Below, one piece after another: positions 7,300 through 10,001 of a stretch of DNA of 10,001 nt. The stretch comes from Bacteroidota bacterium (GTDB lineage Bacteria > Bacteroidota > Rhodothermia > Balneolales > HLUCCA01), in contig DLXM01000133.1 of NCBI GenBank assembly GCA_003448835.1, positions 1-10,001 on the forward strand, in the 5' to 3' direction. Numbering within the stretch: the first letter of the stretch is position 1; each line of letters opens with the position of its first letter. The position numbers and the translations under genes are program-made. The notes under the pieces were generated by a model. That model made no database searches. It worked only from the letters and a program-made list of their open reading frames with translations, and had not been told where the DNA came from.

Positions 7300-7587
7300 A
7301 TGACAAAATCTGATATTGTTGACATCATTTCATCATCGACCGGAATCTCAAAAATTGAAACCGAAGCAGTTGTTAAAGGATTTCTGGAAACTGTAATTGA
7401 ATCACTAAAAAAAGGGGAACACATTGAATTACGGGGTTTCGGAAGTTTCAAAGTTGTTAAGCGTGCTCCACGTGTAGCAAGAAATCCGAAGACTAATCAA
7501 GAAGTATCAGTTCCAGAGCAATATGTACCTGTACTTAAAATGTCTAAAGACTTCAAAACTGCTGTACATAGTTCTTTGAGTAAATAA
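7300..7587 (+). CDS. HU/IHF-family DNA-binding protein
   Basis: This 95-aa nucleoid protein binds and bends DNA as a dimer. The family layout is clear: a two-helix body at 1-40, GFGSF at 46-50 in the beta saddle, then the DNA-contacting arm RAPRVARNPKT at 55-65 with Pro63 as the expected intercalating residue, and a final helix MSKDFKTAVHSS at 81-92. The length is that of standard HU/IHF (90-100 aa). The usual Gly of the arm motif (GRNP) is Ala60 here, a minor variation. HU and IHF subunits cannot be told apart with certainty from this sequence. The ATG at 7300 is preceded only by an A-rich stretch, with no Shine-Dalgarno site. A 141-base gap without a convincing terminator separates it from the small ribosomal protein gene, so readthrough between them is possible. 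Confidence 0.96.
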   Translation: MTKSDIVDIISSSTGISKIETEAVVKGFLETVIESLKKGEHIELRGFGSFKVVKRAPRVARNPKTNQEVSVPEQYVPVLKMSKDFKTAVHSSLSK

Positions 7588-7624
7588 GGACTTAAGAAAG
7601 ATTTTATTTTTGCCTCTTAAAATA

Positions 7625-7658
7625 TTGTCGCTGAATGAAAATAATTCGTATCTTGACA
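7625..7658 (+). promoter_or_regulatory. Candidate promoter of the 29-aa ribosomal protein gene
   Basis: TTG (7625-7627) and TATCTTG (7649-7655), 21 bases apart, resemble the Bacteroidota -33/-7 pattern TTTG / TAnnTTTG imperfectly. The overlapping TTGACA (7653-7658) could instead be a classic -35, but no good -10 lies 16-18 bases downstream. The call is weak. Confidence 0.22.
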
Positions 7659-7717
7659 ATCTTTACAAACGGAGCTGATTTCAGTACGGATTGTGAACTA
7701 AGTTTTTAACAAAAGAA

Positions 7718-7722
7718 AGGTG
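7718..7722 (+). promoter_or_regulatory. Shine-Dalgarno site AGGTG of the 29-aa gene
   Basis: AGGTG, within AAAGGTGG, lies six bases before the ATG at 7729. It is the best Shine-Dalgarno match in the window and fixes the start of this very short gene. Confidence 0.7.
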
Positions 7723-7728
7723 GTTGTA

Positions 7729-7818
7729 ATGCCAAGCGGCAAGAAAAGAAAACGCGCAAAGATTGCTAAGCATAAGCGTAAAAAGCGCCTCAGAAAGAAT
7801 AGACATAAGAAAAAATAA
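7729..7818 (+). CDS. 29-aa AURKAIP1/COX24-type small ribosomal protein (bS22/mS38-like)
   Basis: The product begins MPSGKKRKRAKIAKHK and ends RLRKNRHKKK. More than half of its residues are Lys or Arg and it has no acidic residue. This is the pattern of tiny Bacteroidota proteins annotated as AURKAIP1/COX24 domain proteins. They are related to mitochondrial small-subunit protein mS38 and to the actinobacterial protein bS22. The expected role is to bind rRNA in the 30S subunit; this is inferred from the family. It is too short for usual gene-length cut-offs. Reality is supported by a clear Shine-Dalgarno site six bases upstream, the intact KHKRKKRLRKNRHKK core and a terminator directly at its end. 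The last two Lys codons and the stop lie inside the terminator stem. It may be transcribed from its own promoter or from HU. Confidence 0.88.
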   Translation: MPSGKKRKRAKIAKHKRKKRLRKNRHKKK

Positions 7819-7845
7819 AAGCCTGAATAAGGCTTTTATTTTTTT
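7810..7845. terminator. Bidirectional Rho-independent terminator
   Basis: A perfect 15-base stem pairs 7810-7824 with 7830-7844 around the loop GAATA. The GC core is GCCT/AGGC, flanked by A-runs on the left and T-runs on the right, so it works on both strands. On the plus strand it ends the 29-aa gene. On the minus strand it lies about 110 bases after the 217-aa orphan gene and could end it. Confidence 0.9.
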
Positions 7846-7873
7846 GTCAATTTTAAGTCAAAGCTAATTTAAT

Positions 7874-7917
7874 TATATGGTCAATGAGCTGGAATTAGGC
7901 TTTATTTGAACCATATA
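7874..7917. repeat. Inverted repeat TATATGGT / ACCATATA
   Basis: TATATGGT (7874-7881) and ACCATATA (7910-7917) are perfect inverted copies 28 bases apart. Next to them CAA (7882-7884) and TTG (7906-7908) can also pair if A7909 is bulged. The element lies downstream of the minus-strand orphan gene, in its likely 3' untranslated region. It has no T-run and is not an obvious terminator. Confidence 0.35.
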
Positions 7918-7955
7918 TTAAGCTGGTACCCAATATTAGAGTTTAATTTCAGTTG

Positions 7956-8609
7956 CTAAGCTGCAACAGTTTTTAAAGAACTTTCAGCTATTTGTATAAT
8001 TCGATTTGATCTGATCAAAATCAATTGAAGTCTTTTTGAAATAAATTCCAGTATTTGATTGAGACTGGTTTGTTGGGTTAGGGTAAACTGAAAATAAGAT
8101 ATTAACGACATTGTCGATAAATATCTGCCTTCATGGTCTCCATCAATTTCAATATGCCATCGACTTATGATGTAATCAGAGGGTAATACATCATGTATCC
8201 GTTTGTTCATATTATCCATCCACTGCGTTGCACGATCTATTCGTTTAGAATCACCTGATTGACTTTTGTCGTTGAGAATCATGTTCTGATTCAAAGTCCA
8301 GGTTACTTCAACATCCATGCTGGGATTGATATCATAAATTTCCTTACTGCTGTTCCCGGTCAACATAGGATGTTTTTCCATACCGGATAACTGTTTGGCA
8401 CAACTTGTTTCTCTGAATTTATCCCAGTCAAAATTAATGGTAACATTTGTAACATAACTGGAGACTGATGATAAATCTATTTTGATTTCAAGTCCGGTTG
8501 CATTGATCGTACTTTCCGTCCAAACTGTAAATTCCTCAGGAGTGATATTCTTCTTCAAAAGGTCTGATTTTATTCTATTTATAAACGAATTGAAGATTGG
8601 ATAATTCAT
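7956..8609 (-). CDS. Hypothetical protein, 217 aa, not recognised
   Basis: I do not recognise this protein. It has no signal peptide and no membrane segment, so it is probably cytoplasmic. The N-terminus (1-30) looks helical. The middle alternates strand-like segments such as VTNVTINFDWD (54-63) and MDVEVTWTLNQ (98-108). A conserved-looking stretch with Trp151 and IEIDGDHEGRYLS (153-165) follows, then strands at 166-177 and an amphipathic C-terminal helix at about 180-212 rich in Leu, Ile and Arg. It has a single Cys (70). The ATG at 8609 has no Shine-Dalgarno site, like most genes here, and base composition matches the neighbours. It is read alone, divergent from rqcH with only 77 bases between the two starts, and its 3' end faces the bidirectional terminator. 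The long frame with ordinary codon use makes a real gene likely. No function is assigned. Confidence 0.8.
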   Translation of the reverse strand: MNYPIFNSFINRIKSDLLKKNITPEEFTVWTESTINATGLEIKIDLSSVSSYVTNVTINFDWDKFRETSCAKQLSGMEKHPMLTGNSSKEIYDINPSMDVEVTWTLNQNMILNDKSQSGDSKRIDRATQWMDNMNKRIHDVLPSDYIISRWHIEIDGDHEGRYLSTMSLISYFQFTLTQQTSLNQILEFISKRLQLILIRSNRIIQIAESSLKTVAA

Positions 8610-8686
8610 ATAATTGAGTTGAATTAAAAATGACGGAATACTAAAATATCATTGAACAGACAATGCTTAAACTATTAACTTCCTGA
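8610..8686. promoter_or_regulatory. Divergent promoter region between the orphan gene and rqcH
   Basis: Only 77 AT-rich bases separate the two start codons, so both promoters must overlap here or lie partly within the genes. TTGAAC (8652-8657) and TATTAA (8673-8678) form a weak plus-strand pair with a 15-base spacer. It would give rqcH an almost leaderless mRNA. Confidence 0.3.
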
Positions 8687-10001
8687 ATGAATAATTATTA
8701 TACCCTAATATATTTAATTCGTGAGTGGAAGGACAAATTAAAAAACACACATTTTTTAGAGGCGATATCAACTCGAAAAAATCAAATAGAGCTGTTTTTT
8801 GAAGGTGAGACCATATACCGTATGGTATGCTCTACTGCGGGACAACATGCTGCAGTTTTTCTAGATCGTTATCAAAAGCCACAACGTCAAAACACGACTA
8901 CTTTTTTTAATGAGCTGGAAGGTGCTTTAATCACCGATGTAATCTTAGCGAATCGCGACAGGCACATACGCATGATTTTTGAAGATGGCAGAGAATTGGT
9001 TTTTTTAATGTATTCAAATCATGCAAATATCATTTTGAGCGAAAATGATAAAATCATTAAATCATTCAAACATGAAAAGCTCTTAGTAAATCAATCAACC
9101 CCAATTCCAGTAATGGGTCAAAAAAGCGAGTTGGAACATCCGGCACAAAACTTGAATACCCTAATCAAAAGCTTTGACCCACTTTTACCAAGAATCAGTA
9201 CGCGTATTGCATTAAATAAATTTAGTTTACCGGATGATATCGATCAGATAATTTCACATATAAATCAGATTAAAAAGCAACTTCTTGAATATCCAGTGCC
9301 GCATTTTACAAGTGAATATGGGTTCAGTATCATTGATCCTGTATTTTTGAACTATACACCTGAAAAAGATTTTGAATCTGTGAATCAGGGAGTAGCATAT
9401 TCCTTTTTCAAGTGGATTAAATATCAGGATTTTGAAGTCAAACGAAGCGAATTACAAAAACGAATTGAGAAAAATATTTCCCGAACTAATGTTGCAATCT
9501 CGGACTTATCGCACGGTATTAGAACGAAATCGAATGCCGAATCCTATGAAAAATTCGGTCACCTTTTGATGGCTAATCAACATGAGCAGATCAAAACTGA
9601 TAATATAGTGCTGGATGACCTATTTGATTCCGGTAAACCCATTAAGATTCCTGTAGACCCAACGCAGGACATAATTTCAAATGCACAACGATATTATGAT
9701 AAAGCACGAGGTGTAAAAAAAGCACAAGAATCCTATCAAGTCCGTTTGAATGAATTCAAATCAAAGCTTATTGATTTAGAAAGCCTTAAAAAATCACTGG
9801 ATGAACTCGAATTTGTGAAAGATTTAAATAAATGGATCAATAAAAATGAGACGATCTTAAAAAGAATTGGTCACAACGAGTCTGACAACAATCAAATTGC
9901 TATGCCATTTCGAACATTTATTCTCGGAAATTATGAGATTCGGGTTGGTAAAAGTGCCACTCTAAATGACGAATTACTCAAATTATCGCATAAAGAAGAT
10001 A
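8687..10001 (+). CDS. rqcH: RqcH / NFACT-family ribosome quality-control factor, 3' end missing
   Basis: RqcH (bacterial Rqc2/Tae2) binds the 50S subunit with a stalled nascent chain and recruits tRNA-Ala to add a C-terminal alanine tail that marks the chain for proteolysis. The first 438 codons are in the window and the frame is still open at base 10001. Seen in order: NFACT-N domain about 1-150, with the conserved Asp-Arg pair at 91-92 (NRDRHIR) that matches the DR pair needed for tailing in B. subtilis; a helix-hairpin-helix part about 155-205; the conserved YEKFGHLLMANQHE at 287-300; a coiled-coil hairpin about 330-390 rich in Lys and Glu; and the start of the NFACT-R domain (FRTFILGNYEIRVGKSATLND, 408-428). 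ATG 8687 gives a start next to the first conserved helix. It has no Shine-Dalgarno site. With DR kept, an active enzyme is expected rather than a fibronectin-binding adhesin. Confidence 0.92.
   Translation, partial: MNNYYTLIYLIREWKDKLKNTHFLEAISTRKNQIELFFEGETIYRMVCSTAGQHAAVFLDRYQKPQRQNTTTFFNELEGALITDVILANRDRHIRMIFEDGRELVFLMYSNHANIILSENDKIIKSFKHEKLLVNQSTPIPVMGQKSELEHPAQNLNTLIKSFDPLLPRISTRIALNKFSLPDDIDQIISHINQIKKQLLEYPVPHFTSEYGFSIIDPVFLNYTPEKDFESVNQGVAYSFFKWIKYQDFEVKRSELQKRIEKNISRTNVAISDLSHGIRTKSNAESYEKFGHLLMANQHEQIKTDNIVLDDLFDSGKPIKIPVDPTQDIISNAQRYYDKARGVKKAQESYQVRLNEFKSKLIDLESLKKSLDELEFVKDLNKWINKNETILKRIGHNESDNNQIAMPFRTFILGNYEIRVGKSATLNDELLKLSHKED

Noticed and set aside
7592..7620. TTAAGA / TCTTAA inverted repeat after HU as a terminator
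   Set aside because: The stem is weak, the loop is long and AT-rich, and no T-run follows the second arm.
7952..7967. Hairpin GTTGC / GCAAC with a following TTTTT as a terminator
   Set aside because: The T-run is on the plus strand, where no gene ends; the 5-base stem is short and covers the stop codon of a minus-strand gene.
7266..8710. The 11-mer ATACCCTAATA at 7266-7276 (before HU) and 8700-8710 as a shared promoter motif
   Set aside because: The second copy lies inside rqcH codons 5-8 (Tyr-Thr-Leu-Ile), after the start codon, so a shared regulatory role is unlikely and AT-rich chance explains it.

Overview
The window looks like a chromosomal segment from a Gram-negative member of the Bacteroidota/Balneolota group. 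This rests on protein content, not on a taxonomic marker. The evidence is LptC- and OstA-type lipopolysaccharide transport proteins, an EF-G2 paralog close in sequence to the Bacteroides type, a 29-residue AURKAIP1/COX24-type ribosomal protein of the Bacteroidota kind, AT-rich DNA, and near absence of Shine-Dalgarno sites. I see no insertion sequence, phage gene, tRNA, rRNA or CRISPR array. No gene-free stretch exceeds 300 bases; the longest are 374-650 and 7059-7299.

Layout. At the left edge is the N-terminal part of a type I asparaginase on the minus strand (1-373). A 277-base gap then leads to an EF-G-like translation factor on the plus strand (651-2777), which ends at a strong terminator. 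Converging on it is a tight minus-strand operon of four genes, read right to left: an alanine/glycine:sodium symporter (7058-5418), uracil phosphoribosyltransferase (5414-4776), LptC (about 4789-4193) and a long OstA/LptA-like protein (4196-2799). Plus-strand HU/IHF (7300-7587) and the 29-aa ribosomal protein (7729-7818) follow, closed by a bidirectional terminator. A minus-strand orphan of 217 aa (8609-7956) diverges from an RqcH/NFACT ribosome quality-control gene (8687 to the window edge).

How they fit together. Two themes stand out. The minus-strand operon joins nutrient and nucleobase salvage to two lipopolysaccharide bridge components. The plus-strand genes lean towards translation under stress: an EF-G paralog that lacks the catalytic histidine, a small ribosomal protein and RqcH. 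They are not one operon, so a functional link between them is only inference.

The most notable points are the degenerate GTPase site of the EF-G paralog, two overlapping dyads just before its ribosome binding site, the tiny ribosomal protein gene with the best Shine-Dalgarno site in the window, and the unrecognised gene divergent from rqcH. Most of this is ordinary housekeeping sequence for such an organism. I did not find a convincing new multi-gene system.
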